Source: Actinoplanes sp. SE50/110
Lineage (GTDB): Bacteria; Actinomycetota; Actinomycetes; Mycobacteriales; Micromonosporaceae
DNA: 64,000 nt
Reading direction: 5' to 3'
Assembly (NCBI RefSeq): GCF_900119315.1
Contig: NZ_LT827010.1
Location: 2,030,001 to 2,094,000, forward strand
The position numbers and the translations under genes were made by a program. The notes under the pieces are model-generated. The model ran no database searches. It was not told where the DNA came from and saw only the letters and a program-made list of their open reading frames with translations. This document shows positions 47,325-54,325 of the stretch, piece after piece; position 1 is the first letter of the stretch, and the number at the start of each line of letters is the position of its first letter.

Positions 47325-47375
47325 GGTACGTCGTGGGGCGTACCGGAGTGCCTCGGCGTACGCCCGCGGGCGTAC
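47325..47375. promoter_or_regulatory. Two GTAC-centred palindromes between divergent genes
   Basis: GTACGCCCGCGGGCGTAC at 47358-47375 is a perfect 18-bp palindrome. GGTACG (47325-47330) and CGTACC (47339-47344) form a second inverted repeat with an 8-bp spacer. Both lie between the DUF1707 gene and the histidine kinase gene, whose -10-like TAGTTT (47422-47427) is seven bases before its ATG. They are candidate operators for the adjacent response regulator or another dimeric protein. Confidence 0.55.
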
Positions 47376-47434
47376 CCCCGAAACAGATCCGAGGCCGATG
47401 CCGGGACGCGTCGCAGTGACGTAGTTTCGGCTGC

Positions 47435-48868
47435 ATGAGGAAGCGGCGGAAGCGGGCAACCCGGGCCTGCGGGCCGCCGGTCGAGCCCGGTGGGCCGCCC
47501 TGGCGCCGCCGCATCCGCGACGCGCACCGCGGCTGGCCACCCGGCGCCACCGTGATCACCGCGGTCGTCCACCTGGGCGGCGTCAGCAACCTGATCGCGC
47601 ACGGCGGCCTCTACCGCCCCTGGGACGTCCTGACCACCCTCACGCTGATGGCCGGCCCACTCGCCCTGTTCTGGCGCCGGCAGGCCCCCATCCTGGTCTT
47701 CACGGTCGCCGCCACCGCCACGATCATCTTCGCCACCCACGCCATGCCGCACCTGGCCTATGCCGCGGCTGCCGCCGTCGCCCTCTACTGGGTGGCCCGC
47801 CAGGGCCGCCGCCAAGCCGCGCTGATCTGCGGCGTCACCGCCTGGGCCGGCTGGGTCGGCGTCACCGTCGGCCTCTCCGGCCGGCTCGGCCTCAACCCCG
47901 GCGTCCGCCCGGTCGCCGGTCAGACCTGCCTGGTCGCCGTCCTGCTCGGCCTGGCCGTCCTGCTCGGCGGCGCCGCCCGCATCCGTGCCGAGAACTACGC
48001 CGAACAGGCCCGCACCCGGGCCGAACAGGCGCGCGCCCGCGAGGAGCAGGAACGCCGCCAAGCCTCCGAAGAACGCCTGCGGATCGCCCGGGAGCTGCAC
48101 GACGTCCTCGGCCACCACCTGTCCCTGATCAACGTCCAGGCCGGCGTGGGCCTGCACCTGATGGACCAGCGACCCGAACAGGCCCGCGAAGCACTCACCG
48201 CGATCAAGAGCGCCAGCGCCGAAGCCCTCCGCGAAGTCCGCTCCGTCCTCGGCGTGCTCCGCACCGAAGGCGAAGCCGCGCCCCGCCAACCCGCCCTCGG
48301 CCTCAACCGGCTCGGCGAACTCACCGCCACGGCCGGCATCCCGGTCCGCACCACCATCACCGGCGAACCGCGGGATCTGCCCGCGGAGGTCGACCGGGCC
48401 GCGTACCGCATAGTCCAGGAAGCCCTGACCAACGTCCGCCGCCATGCCGGACCGCAACCCGAAGCGGATGTCGCGGTCAGTTATCTGCCGGCCGCGCTGT
48501 ATCTGTCGATCCGTAACGGCGGTCCGGCGCCGTCCCCGGCGCCTCCCGGGCCCCCGGCGTTGCCGCTGGCCGGCGATGGCATGGTGGGCGTGCGGGTCTC
48601 GGGGCCGGCGCCGGCCGGCGACGATGGGAACGGCGTCGTGGGTGTGCGGGCTCCCTCGTCGCCGCCGGGTGGTGACGGCGAGAGCGGCAGCGGCATCGTG
48701 GGCATGCGCGCCCGGGCGGAGGCGCTCGGCGGGCGCCTCGAAGCGGGACGGCCGCCGACCGGCGGCTTCCTCGTGACGGTCATCCTGCCCACCGGCCGGC
48801 CGGAACCCGACGAACCGGCGGCCCCGGACACCACCGACAACCGTGTGACCACAAAGGGGAATCGATGA
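47435..48868 (+). CDS. NarL-type sensor histidine kinase with duplicated G-box
   Basis: A 477-residue membrane kinase. Residues about 35-180 contain TM helices, followed by a coiled coil (RTRAEQARAREEQERRQ), the HisKA_3 motif ELHDVLGHHLSLINVQ and the N-box RIVQEALTNVRRHA. The ATP-lid motif is present three times: GDGMVGVR at residue 380, GNGVVGVR at 398 and GSGIVGMRARAEALGG at 418. Only the last has the full context, so the first two are probably an insertion. No Shine-Dalgarno is seen; TAGTTT seven bases before the ATG suggests a leaderless mRNA. The coupled response regulator overlaps by ATGA. Confidence 0.9.
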   Translation: MRKRRKRATRACGPPVEPGGPPWRRRIRDAHRGWPPGATVITAVVHLGGVSNLIAHGGLYRPWDVLTTLTLMAGPLALFWRRQAPILVFTVAATATIIFATHAMPHLAYAAAAAVALYWVARQGRRQAALICGVTAWAGWVGVTVGLSGRLGLNPGVRPVAGQTCLVAVLLGLAVLLGGAARIRAENYAEQARTRAEQARAREEQERRQASEERLRIARELHDVLGHHLSLINVQAGVGLHLMDQRPEQAREALTAIKSASAEALREVRSVLGVLRTEGEAAPRQPALGLNRLGELTATAGIPVRTTITGEPRDLPAEVDRAAYRIVQEALTNVRRHAGPQPEADVAVSYLPAALYLSIRNGGPAPSPAPPGPPALPLAGDGMVGVRVSGPAPAGDDGNGVVGVRAPSSPPGGDGESGSGIVGMRARAEALGGRLEAGRPPTGGFLVTVILPTGRPEPDEPAAPDTTDNRVTTKGNR

Positions 48869-49536
48869 TCTCGGTGGTGTTGGCCGACGACCAGGCGCTG
48901 GTCCGGGCCGGATTCCGCGCACTACTCGACGCCGAACCCGACATCCGGGTCGTCGGCGAAGCCGCCGACGGCGTCCAGGCCGTCACCCTCGTCCGAGCCA
49001 CCCGACCCGACGTGGTGCTGATGGACATCCGCATGCCCGGCGTCGACGGCCTCGAAGCCACCCGGAGGATCGTCGCCGACCCGGTCTGCGCCGACACCCG
49101 GGTGGTCATCCTGACCACCTTCGAACTCGACGAATACGTCTTCGAAGCGCTCCGCACCGGCGCCTCCGGCTTCCTCGTCAAGGACACCGAACCGGTCGAA
49201 CTGCTCCGCGGAGTCCGCGCCGTCGCCGCCGGCGACGCCCTGCTCTCCCCGAGCGTGACCCGCCGGGTGATCGGCGAATTCGCCGGCTCCGGCACCGGCC
49301 GCCGGCCCGAACCGCCCCGCGAACTCGACCAGCTGACCGACCGGGAACGCGAAGTGATGGCCCTGGTCGCCGAAGGCCTCTCCAACGACGAGATCGCTGC
49401 CCGCCTGGTGATCAGCCCGGCCACCGCCAAAACCCACGTCAGCCGAACGATGATCAAGCTGGGGGCGCGGGATCGGGCTCAGCTTGTCGTCTACGCCTAC
49501 GAGGCGGGATTGATCCGGCCCGGCTGGCTCGCCTGA
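48865..49536 (+). CDS. NarL/LuxR-type response regulator
   Basis: A 223-residue regulator with receiver domain (DDQALVRAGFRALL, phosphoacceptor in DVVLMDIRMPGVDG, LVKDTEP) and a LuxR HTH (LTDREREVMALVAEGLSNDEIAARLVIS...TAKTHVSRTMIKL). It is the partner of the kinase gene it overlaps by four bases. The pair resembles LiaRS/DesKR-like systems that sense envelope state; the target is unknown, but the neighbouring DUF1707 membrane protein and the palindromes upstream of the operon are the first candidates. An 18-bp repeat tract begins about 20 bp after the stop. Confidence 0.93.
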   Translation: MISVVLADDQALVRAGFRALLDAEPDIRVVGEAADGVQAVTLVRATRPDVVLMDIRMPGVDGLEATRRIVADPVCADTRVVILTTFELDEYVFEALRTGASGFLVKDTEPVELLRGVRAVAAGDALLSPSVTRRVIGEFAGSGTGRRPEPPRELDQLTDREREVMALVAEGLSNDEIAARLVISPATAKTHVSRTMIKLGARDRAQLVVYAYEAGLIRPGWLA

Positions 49537-49556
49537 CCCAGCCGATCGCGTGCCCC

Positions 49557-49755
49557 AAGGCGATCGCCTGCCCAGGGATCGCGTGCGCCAAGGTGACCGC
49601 GTTGCCTAAGGCGACTGCCTTGCTGAAGCCGACGGCCTTGTCCAAGCCGACTGCCTTGCTGAAGCCGACGGCCTTGTCCAAGCCGACTGCCTTGCTGAAG
49701 CCGACGGCCTTGTCCAAGCCGACTGCCTTGCTCAAGCTGACTGCCTTGCCCAGCC
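49557..49755. repeat. 18-bp tandem repeats, about eleven units
   Basis: Consensus AAGCCGACTGCCTTGCTG; an alternating version has AAGCCGACGGCCTTGTCC, and the first copies are more diverged. Some units are near-palindromes (AAGGC/GCCTT around GACT). The central six units are almost identical in pairs (36-bp super-repeat), showing recent duplication. Confidence 0.92.
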
Positions 49756-49820
49756 GACCGGGTGCCGTGGGCAGACCGCATGCCGGGAGTCCAGATGCCT
49801 GCCGCCCTCGAACCGCCCCA

Positions 49821-49906
49821 GACACAACCCGCCCACCCAGGGGGCCGCCCGCCTCCAGCAATCATCGCAGGAATGTGCTGGGCCCGCCGCTGCACTGTGG
49901 ACAACC
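49821..49906 (+). repeat. Dispersed 86-bp repeat, copy A
   Basis: The first 33 bp (49821-49853) are identical to the reverse complement of 61407-61439, and the next 53 bp align imperfectly with 61353-61406, ending in CTGTGGACAACC in both. Not within a gene in either place. Confidence 0.85.
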
Positions 49907-49927
49907 GAACAGTTCGAGTTATCCACA
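49896..49927. other. Inverted pair of DnaA-box-like nonamers
   Basis: TGTGGACAA (49896-49904, reverse of TTGTCCACA) and TTATCCACA (49919-49927) match the DnaA box consensus in opposite orientations, 14 bp apart. Too few for an origin; they may be titration or regulatory sites, or chance within the repeat. Confidence 0.5.
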
Positions 49928-50025
49928 GGCCGAACCTCCGACGGCCTTTTTCTGCCACGATGGGGGCCGAACGGAGAACGAATCAGATGCGGTCCTGCCG
50001 GATGATGAAACAGGGAGGTGCGACC

Positions 50026-50511
50026 TCAGAAACCGCCTTCACCGGGAGCGGCGAAATAGGGAGGCGCGTTCTCGTCAAGAGCCAACGCGAGCATGCGCTG
50101 GGTGAAACTGTCGAGCTCGGGGAGGGCGTCCAGCGGAAACCAACCGACCGCCAGCGACTCGCTGTCGTTGACCTGGGCCTCACCACCGGTCGCGCGGCAG
50201 CGGAAGAAGACGTTGACCATTTGGCATTGATCACCGTTGAGGTAGGTGACGTCGTGTGAGACCACGCCGGCCAGACGTTCGATCTTGATCTGGACCGCGG
50301 TTTCCTCCTCGACCTCGCGGACCACCGCGTCGGCCGGTTGCTCGCCGGGGTCCATCAGGCCGGCGATCAGGTGCCAGCGGGCGTTGTCGCTGCGCTGGTG
50401 CAACAGCACCTCGCCGCGGTCGTTGAGGACGATCGCGGACACTGTGGGGAACATGATCAGCTCTTGGCCGACGCGGTCGCGAAGGTTCCGGACGTAATCG
50501 GAGGCAGGCAT
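50026..50511 (-). CDS. Nudix hydrolase
   Basis: A 161-residue Nudix protein with the box GLMDPGEQPADAVVREVEEE followed by TAV. The start MPASDYVRNLRDRVGQELIMFPTVSAIVLND is conserved among actinobacterial Nudix proteins annotated as ADP-ribose or NTP pyrophosphatases. It is the fourth Nudix gene in the window, but is alone here. The 3' end faces the repeat-rich spacer. Substrate unknown. Confidence 0.87.
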   Translation of the reverse strand: MPASDYVRNLRDRVGQELIMFPTVSAIVLNDRGEVLLHQRSDNARWHLIAGLMDPGEQPADAVVREVEEETAVQIKIERLAGVVSHDVTYLNGDQCQMVNVFFRCRATGGEAQVNDSESLAVGWFPLDALPELDSFTQRMLALALDENAPPYFAAPGEGGF

Positions 50512-50845
50512 TCCCGGACCCTATCGGCGGGCGGTTGCCGCGGCGTGAACGTCGCCGCGACGGGCGCGCCGCCTGGCCGGCCAGCGCCGCCTGCCGCCTG
50601 GCCAACCAACGCCATCCGGCCAACCAACGCCATCCGGCCAACCAACGCCACCCGGCCGACCAGCGGCCGCGGCGAGTCTGCGTGCCGCGGTGCCGTCAAA
50701 CGGAGGCCGACTTCGTGGCTCGGGGCGGCGGCGCTCAAAGGCGGCCGGGCCAGGTCCGCGGTCACGCAGGGCGCAGCGAGTCGGCAGTGCGGCGGCGTGG
50801 CCGTGGCCGGGCGGATTCTCGGCGCAAAGGTCGGGCGCGGCCTGG
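50512..50845. other. Intergenic region with 18-bp repeats
   Basis: No gene supported. Three 18-bp units (50600-50617, 50618-50635, 50636-50653) repeat GGCCAACCAACGCCATCC with one change in the last. The rest is GC-rich without a recognisable stem; the promoter of the Nudix gene should be in the first part. Confidence 0.7.
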
Positions 50846-52321
50846 TCAGGCGGCCGGGGCCGGGGCGCGGACCTCGGGTGCGATCACCGACCGGTTGCGG
50901 CCCGCCGACTTCGCCGCGTAGAGGGCCTCGTCCGCCGCCCGCAGCAGTTCCGCCGGGTCGGCGAGCGGTCCGGTGGCCGCGGCCGCCCCGATCGACGCGG
51001 TGACGGTGATCAGGGTCTGGCCGGTGACCGGGATGGGCAGGCCGCTGACGGCCAGGCGGGCACGTTCGGCGATCAGTGGCAGGTCGTCGCCGGTGATGTG
51101 CGGGACGAGGGCGATGAATTCTTCGCCGCCGTAGCGGGCGATCAGTGAGCCGGCCCGGGCGCCGGTGGCCAGGCGCTGGGCGAGTTCGCGCAGGACGCGG
51201 TCGCCGCCGGGGTGGCCGTAGGTGTCGTTGATCTTCTTGAAGTGGTCAATGTCGATCATGAGGAGGGCGATCCGGTAGCCGACCCGGGCGGCGCGGCGGC
51301 ATTCGGCGGCCAGGACCTGTTCGAAGTGGCGGCGGTTGCACACGCCGGTCAGGCCGTCGGTGTCGGCGGCCCGGCGCTGGGCCGCGACCAGGCCCGCCAT
51401 CCGCACCATGACCAGCAGAAACATCACGGCGCAGGTGGAGCTGGTGAGGGGGATGCTCAGGTCGCGGCCGTATTGGTGCTCGACGAACTGCAGGCCGGGG
51501 ACCATCAGCACGGCGCAGGTCAGCATGGTCAGGCGGGCAGGGGTGGCGTCCGGCGGCGCGACCTGGCTGCGCGTTTCGAAGTCCCGCATCGACGGATGCA
51601 GCGTGCATGCCGCCAACAGGCCGATCGAGGTGGCGTAGAGGCCACCGGTGAACGGCTCGCTGGCGTTCTGCGCGGTGAGGATGCCCAGGACGGCGTATCC
51701 GGTGTCGGCCACGAACATGGTGCCGAGGTAGGCGAAGAGCAGGCCCAGGGCGACGCTGCGGGCGCCCGAGCCGAGCACCAGCCGTACGGCGAGCAGCAGC
51801 ATCACCAGGTCCAGCACCGGGTATGCCGCCTCGGTCAGCTTCGCCGGCAACGAGATGGTCGGGTCGAAAGCCACCGGCCCGACCAGGAAGACCCAGCTGA
51901 GCAGGCCGCTCGACAGCGCGAGGACGAGCGCGTCGACCGCGCTGGCCAGGTGCCAGCCGGGCGTGCGGCGCCGGATGAAGACCAGCACCGCCGCGCCGAT
52001 CAGCACGTAACTGGTCAGGTAGAAGACGTCGCTGAGCGCGGGCTCGGCCTGTTCGCTGTTGTTCAACACGTTGTAGCTGAAGATGACGTCCGCCACCGCG
52101 TACGAGACCTGTCCCAGGGCCAGCACGACCCAGCCGGACCGGCGGGCCGGCCGGTTGATCGCGATACCGGCGAAGATCGCCAGCGGGGCGCCGCAGGTGA
52201 CGATCATGTAGGGGATCTCGTACACGTGGAACGGCAGGCCGGCGAGCTGCCCCGCGCAGCGGAACAGCGCGCAGAGAGCGGCGAAGGCGAGCCAGAGCCG
52301 CCACAGCCGGGTGCGATCCAT
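50846..52321 (-). CDS. Membrane-bound diguanylate cyclase (GGDEF)
   Basis: A 491-residue protein: about nine or ten TM helices across residues 8-320 and a C-terminal GGDEF domain with DTDGLTGVCNRRHFEQVL, DIDHFKKINDTYGHPGGD and the signature RYGGEEF. It should make cyclic di-GMP from GTP; the I-site RxxD upstream of the signature is not obvious, so product inhibition may be absent. No EAL domain. The ATG at 52321 follows a short GAG site and begins MDRTRLWRLWLAF. Input is probably membrane-sensed; no partner gene. Confidence 0.9.
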   Translation of the reverse strand: MDRTRLWRLWLAFAALCALFRCAGQLAGLPFHVYEIPYMIVTCGAPLAIFAGIAINRPARRSGWVVLALGQVSYAVADVIFSYNVLNNSEQAEPALSDVFYLTSYVLIGAAVLVFIRRRTPGWHLASAVDALVLALSSGLLSWVFLVGPVAFDPTISLPAKLTEAAYPVLDLVMLLLAVRLVLGSGARSVALGLLFAYLGTMFVADTGYAVLGILTAQNASEPFTGGLYATSIGLLAACTLHPSMRDFETRSQVAPPDATPARLTMLTCAVLMVPGLQFVEHQYGRDLSIPLTSSTCAVMFLLVMVRMAGLVAAQRRAADTDGLTGVCNRRHFEQVLAAECRRAARVGYRIALLMIDIDHFKKINDTYGHPGGDRVLRELAQRLATGARAGSLIARYGGEEFIALVPHITGDDLPLIAERARLAVSGLPIPVTGQTLITVTASIGAAAATGPLADPAELLRAADEALYAAKSAGRNRSVIAPEVRAPAPAA

Positions 52322-52391
52322 CCGCTCATCGTCGCGACCCCCGGTTGCGATTCGGGTGCGATTCCGGGCAGCGGACGGTTTCCGGCAATGG

Positions 52392-54221
52392 TCAGAATTT
52401 ACGGACCCGCAGGTGCTCGGCGACCGACCAGGCCTGGAACGGGCAGCCGGTGCCGGTGTGCGGGGCGTCCCCGTCAGCGGTCTCCGAGATCGACCCGAGC
52501 CCGTATTCGGCCAGGTGGTGGTCGATGTCGGCCAGCACGTCGGGGACGTCACGGCCGAGCCGGCGCCAGGCCGACACGTACGGCCCGGTGAGCCAGGGCC
52601 AGACCGTTCCGGTGTGGTACGCGGTGTCCCGCTCGGCCGGCCCGCCCCGGTGCCGCCCGTGGTAGCCGGGAGTGCCGGGCGCCTGCGAGCGCAGCCCCAT
52701 CGGGGTGAGCAGGGCCGCCCCGATCCGGGTCAGCACCGCCGGGTCGGGGCGCAGCGGCGCGTGCGGCAGCGACCAGGCGAGCAGCTGGTTCGGGCGCAGC
52801 GTGTGCTCGCCGAGCACGTCCTGGAGCAGCCCGGACAGGGTCGGGAAGGACCGCGCGAAGCTGTCCCGCGCCTGGTGCAGCAGCGGCGCGAAACTGTCGT
52901 CGAGGGTGGCCAGCGCGTTGATCCACAGCGCGTTCACCTCGACCGCCTTGCCCGAGCGCGGGGTGATCGGCACGCCGTCGACGCGCGCGTCCATCCAGGT
53001 CAGGGCCTCGCCCGGGGCGCCCTGCCGGAGCAGGCCGTCGTGCGGGTCGGCACGGATGCCGTACCGCGTACCGGCAATATGGTGGTGAATGATGCTTTTG
53101 AGGGAAGGACCAAGTTCCGCGGCGAGATCGGTGTCGCCGGTGACGGTGACGTGCCGGTCGACCGCGTGCATGAACCACAGCGTGCCGTCGACGGTGTTGT
53201 ACTCGACGCGGCCGGTGTCCGCGGTGTTCGCCACCATCCCTTCAGACAGATGTGCGGCGTACGCCGTGAGCAGCTCGCGCCCCTCGGCAACCCGCCCGGT
53301 CGCGAGGAAGAGCCCCTCGTAGCTGATCATCGTGTCCCGGGACCACGCCCCGAACCACGGGTAGCCGGCGATCACGTCCGGTCCGGTGCGCGTGCGGATC
53401 ACGAACGCGTCCGCGGCCAGGGTGAGCGGATCCGTGCCGATCCGCCGGTTGCGGGCCCGTGCCCCGTCCACCACCCGGGCCGCCGGCGGCGGCGGATCGT
53501 CCAGCTCACCGGCCCAGGCGGCGATCTCGCAGATGTTCCCGGGGGCGTCGAGCGCGGCGTGGAAGCTGCCCGCGTACCACAGGTCCTCCTCGGCCGGCAG
53601 GCCCCGCGACGCCTCGGCCCGGTAGTGGACCTTGCGGAAGCGTTCGCCGGCCGCGGCGAAGCCCGGCCCGGCGATCCGGTAGGCGCCGGCGAAGACGCAG
53701 CCGTCCGCGACCGGGAGCGACATGCCGGAGAAGCCCGACGAGTGCTGGTCCCGCCAGGTGCACAGCGCCTCGACGGCCAGCTGCACCGGCCCGCCGGAGA
53801 TCAGCCGGTGCACGACGGCGACCGCCGGCCGGCCGGTGACCATCGCCAGCTCCCGCTCGATCACCACGTCGCCGATCCGCCACCGCCAGCGTGGGATCCC
53901 GTCGATCAGGGCGAAACCGGACAACAGGGTGTGCCCCTGCGGCTCGATCGCGCCGCCCGCCCACTCGTGGCAGGCGAGCCGCACCCGCGCTCCGGACGGC
54001 AGCGTCACGACCGGATCGAGAGAAGCCAGGCCCAACATGCGGGACGCCGGGGTGTCCCCGGCCACCATCAGCAACCCGTGATATCGCCGTGTCCGCAGCC
54101 CTGTGACGGTGCCCATGGCATAGCCCCCCACCCCGTCGGGTACCAGCCATTCACGAGACGATCCACTGGTCAGATCGGTACAGACCTGCGGTCCGAAGGT
54201 GATCGGGCGCACGGTGGACAC
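52392..54221 (-). CDS. Glycogen debranching enzyme (amylo-alpha-1,6-glucosidase type)
   Basis: A 609-residue cytoplasmic protein. The N-terminal GDE_N domain starts REWLVPDGVGGYAMGTVTGLRTRRYHGLLM, and the C-terminal (alpha/alpha)6 barrel contains WFGAWSRDTMISYEGLFL, NTADTGRVEYNTVDGTLWFM, and TGTVWPWLTGPY with the likely catalytic acids. This is the archaeal/bacterial GH133 type that hydrolyses alpha-1,6 branches. GTG at 54221 is chosen because GGAGGT lies eight bases upstream. It is divergent from a second (alpha/alpha)6 glucosidase, suggesting joint control of glycogen or oligosaccharide turnover. Confidence 0.88.
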   Translation of the reverse strand: MSTVRPITFGPQVCTDLTSGSSREWLVPDGVGGYAMGTVTGLRTRRYHGLLMVAGDTPASRMLGLASLDPVVTLPSGARVRLACHEWAGGAIEPQGHTLLSGFALIDGIPRWRWRIGDVVIERELAMVTGRPAVAVVHRLISGGPVQLAVEALCTWRDQHSSGFSGMSLPVADGCVFAGAYRIAGPGFAAAGERFRKVHYRAEASRGLPAEEDLWYAGSFHAALDAPGNICEIAAWAGELDDPPPPAARVVDGARARNRRIGTDPLTLAADAFVIRTRTGPDVIAGYPWFGAWSRDTMISYEGLFLATGRVAEGRELLTAYAAHLSEGMVANTADTGRVEYNTVDGTLWFMHAVDRHVTVTGDTDLAAELGPSLKSIIHHHIAGTRYGIRADPHDGLLRQGAPGEALTWMDARVDGVPITPRSGKAVEVNALWINALATLDDSFAPLLHQARDSFARSFPTLSGLLQDVLGEHTLRPNQLLAWSLPHAPLRPDPAVLTRIGAALLTPMGLRSQAPGTPGYHGRHRGGPAERDTAYHTGTVWPWLTGPYVSAWRRLGRDVPDVLADIDHHLAEYGLGSISETADGDAPHTGTGCPFQAWSVAEHLRVRKF

Positions 54222-54268
54222 GGATGGGGACCTCCGACCTATGGGCAGAATCGGCGGAGCCGACACAC

Positions 54269-54297
54269 TTGACACCAGACCGTGACAGTCTCAGTGT
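54269..54297 (+). promoter_or_regulatory. Promoter candidate of the glucosidase gene
   Basis: A perfect -35 TTGACA at 54269-54274 and, 17 bp later, CAGTGT at 54292-54297, which keeps the A2 and T6 of a -10 hexamer. About 28 bp before the ATG at 54326. It sits in the divergent spacer. Confidence 0.45.
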
Positions 54298-54325
54298 GAT
54301 CGACTCCTGGTCGTAATTGGTGGGG

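Larger units (their letters stand above)
49537..50025. other. Repeat-rich intergenic region
   Basis: Nearly 490 bp between convergent genes. It contains an 18-bp tandem repeat tract, one copy of a dispersed 86-bp repeat and two DnaA-box-like nonamers, described separately. The repeats give long open frames on both strands with hexapeptide periodicity, but no Shine-Dalgarno or family similarity supports a protein. Confidence 0.6.

Noticed and set aside
49896..49927. DnaA-like boxes considered as a replication origin
   Set aside because: Only two boxes, no AT-rich unwinding element and no dnaA/dnaN neighbours.
49593..50105. Plus-strand frame encoding alternating ALLKPT/ALSKPT hexapeptides, and a minus-strand frame with AVGLDK/AVGFSK
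   Set aside because: Both come from the 18-bp repeats; no ribosome site or conserved flanking domain supports either.
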